From contig JAIQGL010000014.1 in the NCBI GenBank assembly GCA_020072585.1, positions 62,001 to 126,000 on the forward strand: DNA of 64,000 nucleotides. Reading direction: 5' to 3'. Shown piece after piece: positions 56,800 to 64,000 of the stretch. Below the pieces are notes generated by a model. That model did no database searches. It saw only the letters and a program-made list of their open reading frames with translations, and had not been told where the DNA came from. Each line of letters opens with the position of its first letter. The stretch's first letter is position 1. The translations under genes and the position numbers were made by a program. The DNA is from Terriglobia bacterium (lineage in GTDB: Bacteria > Acidobacteriota > Terriglobia > Terriglobales > Acidobacteriaceae).

Positions 56800-57308
56800 A
56801 CGGTTACCACACCCCGCACGCGTTCCAACCCGGCACGCAGAATTTCCAGCTCGGTCTTGTTGAGGAAAGCGTTATGGTTCACCACGGGAACCACAGCCCC
56901 GTTCACTACAGCCAGCCCGCGATACCAGCCGCGTTCCTCATGGGTAAAAGCCCGTGGCAGCGCATGCAGTGACGAAATCTCCATGATGCGGTCCGTCGAA
57001 TCCACCAGCACGCCCGTTGGCACGTTTCTCAGCACCATCACGCGCGCTCCGTGCGACTCCGGCAGTAGAAAGTGCTGCGCCGCATCCACCACAAAATAAG
57101 TCGTGCCGTTCCTCTCCAGCGTGTATTTCAGCTTGGAGATCTGTGCCGAGATTCCACCCAGCGCAAACGCATGCAGGTCTTCCATGCCGCGGATTTCTTT
57201 CACTACGCTGGCCGCAATCGCCAGCTTGAATCCGCCCACGGCAAACACAATCACATCTTCCCGTGCCGCTTGCGGCGGCTGGGAACGCGTCTGTTTCAGG
57301 GGTTTCAC
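56796..57308 (-). CDS. CheW-like coupling protein (first copy)
   Basis: 170 residues; EDVIVFAVGGFKLAIAASVVKEIRG starts the CheW fold and YRGLAVVNGAVVPVVNHNAFL holds the receptor/CheA-binding strand. It is longer than usual CheW by a basic N-terminal extension. The GTG start overlaps the CheB stop as GTGA. Confidence 0.85.
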   Translation of the reverse strand: MKPLKQTRSQPPQAAREDVIVFAVGGFKLAIAASVVKEIRGMEDLHAFALGGISAQISKLKYTLERNGTTYFVVDAAQHFLLPESHGARVMVLRNVPTGVLVDSTDRIMEISSLHALPRAFTHEERGWYRGLAVVNGAVVPVVNHNAFLNKTELEILRAGLERVRGVVTV

Positions 57309-58519
57309 ATGGCCCCCACTTTCGCGGCGCCAAAAATATAGAGAACGCGCTTCTCAATGCCGTGGTAGATGTTTTCTATCGGCAACACCTGGTCCACCGC
57401 GCCTGTCTTGATGGCCTCCTGCGGCATGCCGAAGATCACGGCCGTTGATTCATCCTGGGCGATCACGTGCCCGCCGACGGACCGGATTGTCTGCACTCCT
57501 TTGGATCCGTCATTGCCCATGCCGGTCAGGATCACTCCAATGGTCATCGGCCCGGCGTATTCCGCCGCGCTTTCCAATGTGAGATCAGCGCACGGACGAT
57601 ACCCGCTGACGCGCGGCCCATCGTCAAGAGAAACTCTGCCTGTGGGCGAAACGCGCAGATGATGTGAGCCCGGACAAACATACAGCTGCCCTGGCACAAT
57701 GATCTCTCCGGCTTCCGCTTCCTTCACTTTGATTTGCGAGGCTTCTGCCAGTTGCGTGCTGAATTGTGAGGTGAAATTTCCAGGCATATGCTGGACCAGA
57801 ATCACTGCGCCGGGAAAATCTTTGGGGAAATAAGGGATAAATTTCATCAGTGTAGCGGGACCGCCCGTGGACGAAGCCAGCACCACGATGGGAAACTTCC
57901 CTGCACCCTTGGCCGCGGCATTCACCGCCGCTCGCACTTCCTGCAATCCGCTGTCGCCGTTTTTTGACGCCGGCTCCACTCGAGGCGACGATGATGCCAC
58001 CTCATGCTGCAACTTTGAGCGCGTGGCCGTACGCACTACGCGGACCTTAGCAGCCATCTTGAGCTTGCGGCACAACTCTTCTTTCACCGAGCTCATATCA
58101 AGGTCAATGCCGCCGCTTGGCTTGGCCACAAAATCGATGGCTCCGAGCTCCAGGGCCTTCAAAGTAACTTCCGCGCCTTCCTTTGATTCAGAGCTTACAA
58201 TCAGGATCGGCCGGGGATTGCTGGACATGATGATCTCGGTGGCCTGAAGACCATCCATGTGCGGCATGTTGATGTCCATGCTGATAACGTCCGGCTTGAG
58301 CACTTCAGTTTGCGTGACCGCGTCGCGTCCGTCGCGCGCCTCACCGCAGACTTCAAGCTGCGGATCATCGGCGATGATGCTTTGCAGCACCTTGCGCATG
58401 AACGCCGAGTCGTCCACTACCAGCACTCGAATTTTCTTTCCTGCAAACGTCATCTTGAACTCTGTCGCTCCGCTCCGAACCCGCCGCAGAGCCTCAATCG
58501 CCTGGTCTTCTTTCAGCAC
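57305..58519 (-). CDS. cheB: Protein-glutamate methylesterase/glutaminase CheB
   Basis: 404 residues: a receiver domain (VLVVDDSAFM, phosphoacceptor in ISMDINMPHMDG) and a methylesterase domain with the catalytic Ser in LASSTGGPATL, His in LVQHMPGNFTSQF and Asp in LTGMGNDGSKG. It removes methyl groups from receptors, opposing CheR. The GTG start has no clear ribosome binding site; ATG 58453 (MTFAGKKIRVLVVDDS) is an alternative, but the intervening codons have coding-like GC3. Confidence 0.92.
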   Translation of the reverse strand: MLKEDQAIEALRRVRSGATEFKMTFAGKKIRVLVVDDSAFMRKVLQSIIADDPQLEVCGEARDGRDAVTQTEVLKPDVISMDINMPHMDGLQATEIIMSSNPRPILIVSSESKEGAEVTLKALELGAIDFVAKPSGGIDLDMSSVKEELCRKLKMAAKVRVVRTATRSKLQHEVASSSPRVEPASKNGDSGLQEVRAAVNAAAKGAGKFPIVVLASSTGGPATLMKFIPYFPKDFPGAVILVQHMPGNFTSQFSTQLAEASQIKVKEAEAGEIIVPGQLYVCPGSHHLRVSPTGRVSLDDGPRVSGYRPCADLTLESAAEYAGPMTIGVILTGMGNDGSKGVQTIRSVGGHVIAQDESTAVIFGMPQEAIKTGAVDQVLPIENIYHGIEKRVLYIFGAAKVGAM

Positions 58520-58580
58520 TTGCGTCAGGCCGCTCAGCGCGTGGTCGGCTTCGCGGCCTTTTGAAAATTCTTAAAGTTCC

Positions 58581-61500
58581 TTACTCTCCGGCAACCGCCG
58601 CGTGCTCCAACTGCATGCCCGCGGGCGATCCAATCAATTTTCCGACTGCGGCAATAAACTGGTCTTCCTGCACCGGCTTGGTCAGGAATGCCGCCGCACC
58701 TTCCTTGATAGCGCGGTCACGGTGCTTGGCGCCCGCCCGTGAAGTAACTACCATCACCGGAATGCCGCGCGTCTGCGGGTCTTGCCGCAGATGTGACAAC
58801 AGTTCGTAACCATTGGTCCGCGGCATCTCAAGATCGGTCACCACCAGATCACAATGTGTCTGGGTAACGATCTCCAGCGCTTCCAGTCCGTCTGCCGCCA
58901 GCTTTACGCGGTATCCGGCTTTTTCGAGCATGCGGCCAACGAACTTGCGCACGCTGATGGAGTCGTCCACCAGCACCACGAGTTTTTCTTCCGGCACAAA
59001 ATCAATGGCCGCCTGCGGAATCGCCCCATGGGCCACAGCCGCCGCGCCCGGAGCAAAGATGCGTGCAGCGTTCGCGCTGGTCATCAAAGGACGATGCTCA
59101 ATGGCCTCGCCGGCCACCAGGCGGTTCACGTCAATCAGCAGAATCAGGCTGCCATCCGGCGCAATGGTGGCGCCGGGAAACATTTTCAGGTTGCGCAGGA
59201 ATTCGCCCAGGCTCTTGATGACGATTTCATCTTTGCGGACCACATCTTCCACCACCACGCCAACCTGGCGGCCCGCAACATTCACAATCACCATGCGGTA
59301 ATAACCGTTGATCGGCTGAATGGGCTCGAGCCCCAGCGCGCTATCCAGGCGCACGATCTCCGTTACCACATCCCGGACCTTCGTGAGCAGCTTGCCGCCG
59401 ACTTCCTCCACTTCCGTGGTGCGGAGCCGTCTGATCTCTTCCACAAATGCCAGCGGCAAGGCAAACATCGTGCTGCCGCACCGGACAAACAGCGCCTGGG
59501 AAATAATGAGTGTGAGCGGGACCTTGAGCGTGAAGCGCGTGCCAAACGCCTTTTGCGTCTCTACTTCAATCTCGCCATTCAGCAGCGCAAGGTTCGATTT
59601 CACCACGTCAAGGCCAACGCCGCGGCCGGCCAGTTCGGTCTTGCGTGGAGCGGTGGAGAACCCAGGCTGGAAGAGAAGATCAAGCAACTCCCGCTCCCCG
59701 AGTTCAGCCGCACTCTCAGCCGAGAGCATTCCGTGGTCGACGGCGGTCTTGCGTACTTTCTCGTAGTCGATACCGCGTCCGTCGTCTTCCACTTCAATAT
59801 ATATATGGTTGCCGCGATGGTAAGCGCGTACCGCTACGTTGCCGGAGTCGCTCTTGCCCAGTGCGTATCTTTCTTCGTCGCGCTCCAGACCGTGGGCCAC
59901 CGCGTTGCGCACCAGGTGAATCAGTGGATCAGAGATCTGCTGGATAATGTTGTTATCAAGCTCTGTCTCCGCGCCGGCCAGCGTAAGCTCCACTTTCTTG
60001 TTCACTGCCTTGGCGGCATCGCGCACCGTGCGCGAGAGGCGCGTATACAGGTTGCCGATGGGCACCATGCGCGCCTGCGTGATCTCATCCTGCAAGCGAT
60101 GCGCGAGCTTGGTGAACTCGTCAATGTCGCCATCCACGCGGCGCACAAAGCCATCCAACTGCGTCAGGACTTCGGTGATGTCGGCGGAAATCTCCGTCAG
60201 CGAACGCGAGAGGATATTGAAATCGTCGTAGCGGTCCATCTCCAGTTCGCTGAACTCAGCGAGCGAATGATCGAAAGTATGCGAATAACTGGAGTAGCCG
60301 CTGCGTAGCGGGAAATTGTCAGAAGGCCTGGGCGCGGGCACAGAGTGTATGCGGCTGAACTCATGTTTCTCCTGGAACTCGGAGACCTTGTCCTGCATGC
60401 GCCCCTTGGAAAAATTCAGCACATCGGCAAGGCGCTCCAGCTCAGCCACTCGTCCGAGCATGCGCGTGCGGTTGATCACCAGCTCGCCCACCGCGTTCAT
60501 CATGCGGTCCAGCCGTTCCAGCGCAATGCGGACCGTCTTGGATTGCGGCATGGACGCAGGTTCCTTGCGCAGGAAGTCTTCGTCCGCGAATTTCTCGATT
60601 CCTTCCGGCTTCTTGATCTCCGCCGCCGCTACCAAGGGAGGCGCGGAGACCGGTGCAGCGGGCTCCTGCGTGCCGGCAACAACCGGTTCGGCTATCGTCG
60701 CCGCCTCGTCCGACAAATGAATCTCTTGCAGGTAGCTGGCGGGTGCGATAGCGATGGGTTTCGCCGCAGGCGGCTGCGTGACAGGCGATTGCACCGCGAT
60801 GGGAGCAACAATCTCCTTGGCCTGTGCGGCCGCCGGAGCCACGGCTTCCTTCTCCGGCTCTTTTTCAGCAGGCGCCAGGCGCGAGATGCGTGCAAACAAT
60901 CCCTGTACTGACGACTGCATGGCAGCATCGTCAGTCCATTGGTGATAGAGGAATTTCTTGAGCGTATCCACCGCGTCAAGACAGATGTCAATGATCTCAG
61001 CGCTGGGACGAAGCTCGCCTTCTCGTAGCCGCCCAATCAGGTCTTCCGCGCGGTGCGCCACGTGCGATATCCGATGCAAGCCAACTTGTGCCGCCGATCC
61101 CTTCACCGTGTGCATCGCGCGCAATAGGCGGTGAATCTGCTCAGAACTGGGGTTTGTCTCCAGTGAGAGCAGGCAGTGCGTAACCACCTGCAAATGTTCT
61201 TCCGCTTCCGGTATAAAAAATTCCAGCACCTCCGCGGGAACTTCAGTGTCCTCCGGCAGAGGCTCAGGGGGCGGCGGTACAGGTGCTGCCTCCGCGACGG
61301 GCGCAGGAGCCGCTACTTTGGTCTGTTCCGCGCTTGATACGGAAGGCGCTTCCTCCAGGACAGTCTGTGGCCGCGCTTCTTGTTGCGGAGGCGCCGCTGC
61401 GGCAACTGCCGTCTGGAATGCAAACGGATAGCGCTGCTTAAAGATGCCAATGTCTTCGTCCGCCTCGATCGCATTGGTGCTGATCATGATCAGGTCAGAT

Positions 61501-61802
61501 TCAAGCAGGGCAACTGCTTCAGAGATAAATTCCACCAGAGGACCAGCGGCGTCAGCGGCGATGCTGGCGTTCATTGCATACTGGAAAATATGCGCCAGCT
61601 TGCCGGAAATCTCAGAGAACAACGGAAAACCATACGAGGCCGAAGTGCCGGCAAGCGTGTGCGCGGCAATGTGGAGCCGCTCCACGTCTTCCATGCGCGG
61701 GTATGCATCCTGCAGAATGCCCGCGTATTCCCGCAAAAACTGCAGGCGCTCTGACGCTTCCTGGAGGAAGACCTCTACGAATTCTGCCCCTTGCCCGTTC
61801 AC
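58581..61802 (-). CDS. cheA: Hybrid chemosensory histidine kinase CheA with two Hpt domains and a receiver
   Basis: 1073 residues. Hpt1 has IAAHTLAGTSA (phospho-His about 48) and Hpt2 has RAMHTVKGSAAQVG (about 229). A Pro/Ala-rich linker precedes the dimerisation and ATPase domains (HLVRNAVAHGLERDEER, DDGRGIDYEKV, GRGVGLDVVKSNL), a CheW-like domain, and a C-terminal receiver (VVLVDDSISVRKF, VVTDLEMPRTNGYE). This architecture recalls Chp/Pil or Frz kinases more than flagellar CheA. The GTG start overlaps the CheR stop as GTGA with AGGAG upstream. Confidence 0.93.
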   Translation of the reverse strand: MNGQGAEFVEVFLQEASERLQFLREYAGILQDAYPRMEDVERLHIAAHTLAGTSASYGFPLFSEISGKLAHIFQYAMNASIAADAAGPLVEFISEAVALLESDLIMISTNAIEADEDIGIFKQRYPFAFQTAVAAAAPPQQEARPQTVLEEAPSVSSAEQTKVAAPAPVAEAAPVPPPPEPLPEDTEVPAEVLEFFIPEAEEHLQVVTHCLLSLETNPSSEQIHRLLRAMHTVKGSAAQVGLHRISHVAHRAEDLIGRLREGELRPSAEIIDICLDAVDTLKKFLYHQWTDDAAMQSSVQGLFARISRLAPAEKEPEKEAVAPAAAQAKEIVAPIAVQSPVTQPPAAKPIAIAPASYLQEIHLSDEAATIAEPVVAGTQEPAAPVSAPPLVAAAEIKKPEGIEKFADEDFLRKEPASMPQSKTVRIALERLDRMMNAVGELVINRTRMLGRVAELERLADVLNFSKGRMQDKVSEFQEKHEFSRIHSVPAPRPSDNFPLRSGYSSYSHTFDHSLAEFSELEMDRYDDFNILSRSLTEISADITEVLTQLDGFVRRVDGDIDEFTKLAHRLQDEITQARMVPIGNLYTRLSRTVRDAAKAVNKKVELTLAGAETELDNNIIQQISDPLIHLVRNAVAHGLERDEERYALGKSDSGNVAVRAYHRGNHIYIEVEDDGRGIDYEKVRKTAVDHGMLSAESAAELGERELLDLLFQPGFSTAPRKTELAGRGVGLDVVKSNLALLNGEIEVETQKAFGTRFTLKVPLTLIISQALFVRCGSTMFALPLAFVEEIRRLRTTEVEEVGGKLLTKVRDVVTEIVRLDSALGLEPIQPINGYYRMVIVNVAGRQVGVVVEDVVRKDEIVIKSLGEFLRNLKMFPGATIAPDGSLILLIDVNRLVAGEAIEHRPLMTSANAARIFAPGAAAVAHGAIPQAAIDFVPEEKLVVLVDDSISVRKFVGRMLEKAGYRVKLAADGLEALEIVTQTHCDLVVTDLEMPRTNGYELLSHLRQDPQTRGIPVMVVTSRAGAKHRDRAIKEGAAAFLTKPVQEDQFIAAVGKLIGSPAGMQLEHAAVAGE

Positions 61803-62665
61803 ACTTTCTCCTGCGCCACCGCCGCCCGTGCCAGGTTGGCCGGCTTCTGGTAAATCCGCGCATCACGATGGATATGCGTGTCAAACTTTACGTCCGCCCG
61901 GTTAATGGATTCCGCATGCCCCAGGAACAGATATCCGCCCGGCTCCAGGTATTCATAAAAACGCTGGATCAGCTGCGCCTGCCGTTCCTCAGAAAAATAA
62001 ATCAGCACATTCATGCAGAAGATGCAGTCGAACTTTCCCATGTAGACAACTTGGGCAAGGTTCATTGGAGCAAACGTAACCAGGTTGCGGATGCGCGGCC
62101 GGACCAGATAATGGTCGCCCATGCGGGAAAAATATTGTTCGCGCTGCCGCGGTGAAACCGTTTCCAGGTCACGCGGCTCAAACACGCCATGCTCGGCATG
62201 GTCCAGGGCCTGGCGGCTCACGTCCGTGGCCAGAATGTGGATGTTCCACGCATCGGCAAACTCAATAGTGTCCGCCACTGTCATGGCGATACTGTAAGCT
62301 TCTTCACCGGTGGAACAGCCGGCGCTCCATACGCGCAGCGAACGCGGGCTTTCCCAGAATTTTTTCATGTGCAGGTCCGGCAGGACCTTTTTCTCCAGCG
62401 CTTCAAAGATCGCGGGATAGCGAAAGAATGAAGTCTCCTGCGTCAGCAGGCGCTGCAACAAAGAGTCATATTCCACGTTGGAATTCTTGATCAGGCGCAA
62501 CAGATCGGTGCCGTGCATCAGCTTTCTGGCTTCAATATGCTCGAGCACACGGGTGGAGAAAAAACGCTCGCGCGAATCATCAAAAAGGATTCCCGAGCGC
62601 GTCTCTATCAGGCCGCGAATCTCGCTGAGTTCGTGTTCGCTGACTGTCACTACTCCCCCTGCCAT
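61799..62665 (-). CDS. cheR: Chemotaxis receptor methyltransferase CheR
   Basis: 288 residues. Helical N-terminal domain, then the SAM domain with VWSAGCSTGEEAYSIAM, DVSRQALDHAEHGVF and FDCIFCMNVLIYFSEERQAQLI, all CheR hallmarks. It methylates receptor glutamates using S-adenosylmethionine. AGGAG lies 4 bases before ATG. It overlaps CheA and follows the MCP gene by 38 bases. Confidence 0.94.
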   Translation of the reverse strand: MAGGVVTVSEHELSEIRGLIETRSGILFDDSRERFFSTRVLEHIEARKLMHGTDLLRLIKNSNVEYDSLLQRLLTQETSFFRYPAIFEALEKKVLPDLHMKKFWESPRSLRVWSAGCSTGEEAYSIAMTVADTIEFADAWNIHILATDVSRQALDHAEHGVFEPRDLETVSPRQREQYFSRMGDHYLVRPRIRNLVTFAPMNLAQVVYMGKFDCIFCMNVLIYFSEERQAQLIQRFYEYLEPGGYLFLGHAESINRADVKFDTHIHRDARIYQKPANLARAAVAQEKV

Positions 62666-62703
62666 GTCTCTCCTCTAGTTGCTCGTTGCTCCTGAATACG
62701 GCA

Positions 62704-64000
62704 CTAGCGCCTTGCCATGGCCGCAGCAGCGCTTACCAGCTCCGGCCGGGATTCGCCGGGAAGCGCATTGGTATTGGCATTGCCGCCCGCGGAAACACGG
62801 AATTGTGAAAGTGCTTCGTTCAGCTGTTCTGACATGTGCACCAGCTGCTCCACCGTGCGCGAAGTCTGCCGCGCGCCCTGGGAAGTCTGGCGGGTAATAT
62901 TGGAGATGATCTGCATCGCGTTGGCCACGCCTTCCGTGCCGCGCACCTGCTGTTTGGAAGCCAGAGAGATTTCCTGCACCAGCTCTGCCGACTGCCGCAC
63001 CACGCTGGAAATTGCGTCCAGGGCGCGGCCGGCCTGGTCAGCCAGCTTGGCGCCGATTTCCACTTCCTTGGTGCCTTCTTCCATCACGATCACGGCGTCA
63101 TTCGTCTCCGCCTGAATGGCCTTGATCAGAGCGGCGATATCTTTCGTTGCAGCGCGTGAGTGTTCGGCCAGCTTGCGGACTTCATCGGCAACCACGGCAA
63201 ATCCGCGTCCGGCTTCACCAGCTCGCGCGGCTTCAATAGCAGCGTTCAACGCCAGCAGGTTGGTCTGTTCGGTAATGTCATTGATGACGTTGACGATTTC
63301 AGAAATTTCCAGCGACCGGTCACCCAGGGCCTTAATGCGCTTGGCGGTTGCCTGCACTGAGGAACGAATGCGCTGCATGCCTTCCAGCGTGTCCCGCACG
63401 GAGCGGTTGCCCTGCTCGGCTGCGTCCAGCGCGCGTCGCGCGGCTTCCGCGCTGGCCTCAGCGTTGTTGGAAACCTGTTTCATCGAGACCGTAAGCTGTT
63501 CCACGGCGGACGACGTGTTGGTAATTTCCTGGTCCTGCTGGATGGCGCCGGTAGACATCTCTTCCGACGCGATCAGGATTTCGTTGGCGCTCGACTGCAC
63601 GTCAATGGCTGCCTTGCGCACGCGCTCCAGCACCTTGGCAAAGTTATCAAGCATGTAGTTGACGGAGTCCACCACATTGCCCAGCGCGTCATTACTCACG
63701 CGCCCGCGCAGCGTCAGGTCGCCGCGGGCAATCTGGCTCACAATCGTCAGGAACTCGGTCACGCTCTTCTGCAAGCTCTCCTGCGCTTCCTGGTTGAAGA
63801 TGGCGCGGGACGAGCTCTCGGCAGCGCGGTTCAGCTGTTCGGCAATAAAGCCGAAATCGTCCGCCGAATCCACCACTGCGCGCGTGCGGTAGTCACCCTG
63901 GGCAAAGCGTTCGGCAAATTCCGACAAACGCTTAATGGGATCAAGCACCCGGTTGGCGATGCGGAAAACCGTAAACGCTACTGCGCCCACGCACACGGCC
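62704..64000 (-). CDS. Methyl-accepting chemotaxis protein (5' end outside window)
   Basis: The C-terminal 430 or so residues of a receptor, open to the window edge. The end of a membrane helix is followed by HAMP-like segments ([21 protein letters not shown] and [20 protein letters not shown]), then a signalling coiled coil with the conserved tip [21 protein letters not shown] and [17 protein letters not shown]. The sensing domain is lost off the edge, so the ligand is unknown. It heads the chemosensory operon as seen here. Confidence 0.92.
   Translation of the reverse strand, partial: AVCVGAVAFTVFRIANRVLDPIKRLSEFAERFAQGDYRTRAVVDSADDFGFIAEQLNRAAESSSRAIFNQEAQESLQKSVTEFLTIVSQIARGDLTLRGRVSNDALGNVVDSVNYMLDNFAKVLERVRKAAIDVQSSANEILIASEEMSTGAIQQDQEITNTSSAVEQLTVSMKQVSNNAEASAEAARRALDAAEQGNRSVRDTLEGMQRIRSSVQATAKRIKALGDRSLEISEIVNVINDITEQTNLLALNAAIEAARAGEAGRGFAVVADEVRKLAEHSRAATKDIAALIKAIQAETNDAVIVMEEGTKEVEIGAKLADQAGRALDAISSVVRQSAELVQEISLASKQQVRGTEGVANAMQIISNITRQTSQGARQTSRTVEQLVHMSEQLNEALSQFRVSAGGNANTNALPGESRPELVSAAAAMARR

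Noticed and set aside
58854-60308. 484-residue plus-strand ORF opposite cheA
   Set aside because: Antisense shadow of a conserved kinase; composition is His/Arg-rich and no domain is recognisable.

Overview
The window looks like a chromosomal segment of a soil-type Acidobacteriota (Terriglobia-like). The basis is moderate-to-high GC, an Oar-type TonB-dependent receptor with an N-terminal carboxypeptidase-regulatory domain, a VPS10/BNR-repeat secreted protein, tandem overlapping xerC/xerD genes, a small CWH/CxxC acidobacterial-style protein, and abundant GTGA/ATGA gene overlaps. This assignment comes from gene content, not from a marker-gene phylogeny. No insertion sequence, prophage or CRISPR array was recognised.

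Layout. 1-8.2 kb: mixed housekeeping and surface genes (VPS10-like protein, enolase, DUF3467, GT39 transferase, small CWH protein, FMN reductase). 8.5-12.6 kb: an AroD-like/AroE fusion, an acyl-CoA dehydrogenase homologue and an unknown membrane protein. 12.7-18 kb: a surface-glycan set in two opposed groups (GINT1-like propeller, two GT4 transferases, a PIG-L-like/methyltransferase fusion, a FemAB/BcsL-type acyltransferase). 18-27.7 kb: a giant MofA/MnxG-like multicopper oxidase with a divergent beta-propeller protein, a cytochrome c/periplasmic-binding fusion and a SCO copper chaperone, then tRNA-Arg(CCU). 27.8-33.8 kb: a TPR protein, two DUF2059 paralogues, xerC-xerD, a repeat-rich intergenic region, DUF1330 and DUF72. 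33.8-37.1 kb: TonB-dependent receptor.

37.7-43.7 kb and 50.7-54.7 kb hold peptidoglycan-turnover genes: a serine hydrolase fused to a NamZ-type exo-muramidase, a second serine hydrolase, MurQ, MurA, an SSS symporter and a NagZ-type GH3 hexosaminidase. Inserted between them (43.9-49.1 kb) is a compact RiPP locus: a hairpin-less HlyD-like adaptor, a C39 peptidase/ABC exporter, five short precursor peptides (four absent from the ORF track as such) and a graspetide-type ATP-grasp ligase. The precursors share a leader (NRVLxRRGAREL...GG) and most have a core ending in a C-terminal Cys preceded by DGD/E residues. I regard this as the most likely undescribed system in the window. PPK2 and RmlC follow it.

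54.7-64 kb is a tightly overlapping minus-strand chemosensory operon: MCP (cut by the window edge), CheR, a hybrid CheA with two Hpt domains, CheB, two CheW proteins, a degenerate-receiver/DUF4388 protein and a receiver protein with a long Ala/Pro linker. No motor or pilus gene lies in the window, so its output is unknown.

All coordinates and translations were read by eye and from the ORF track. Family assignments rest on motif recognition, not on database searches.
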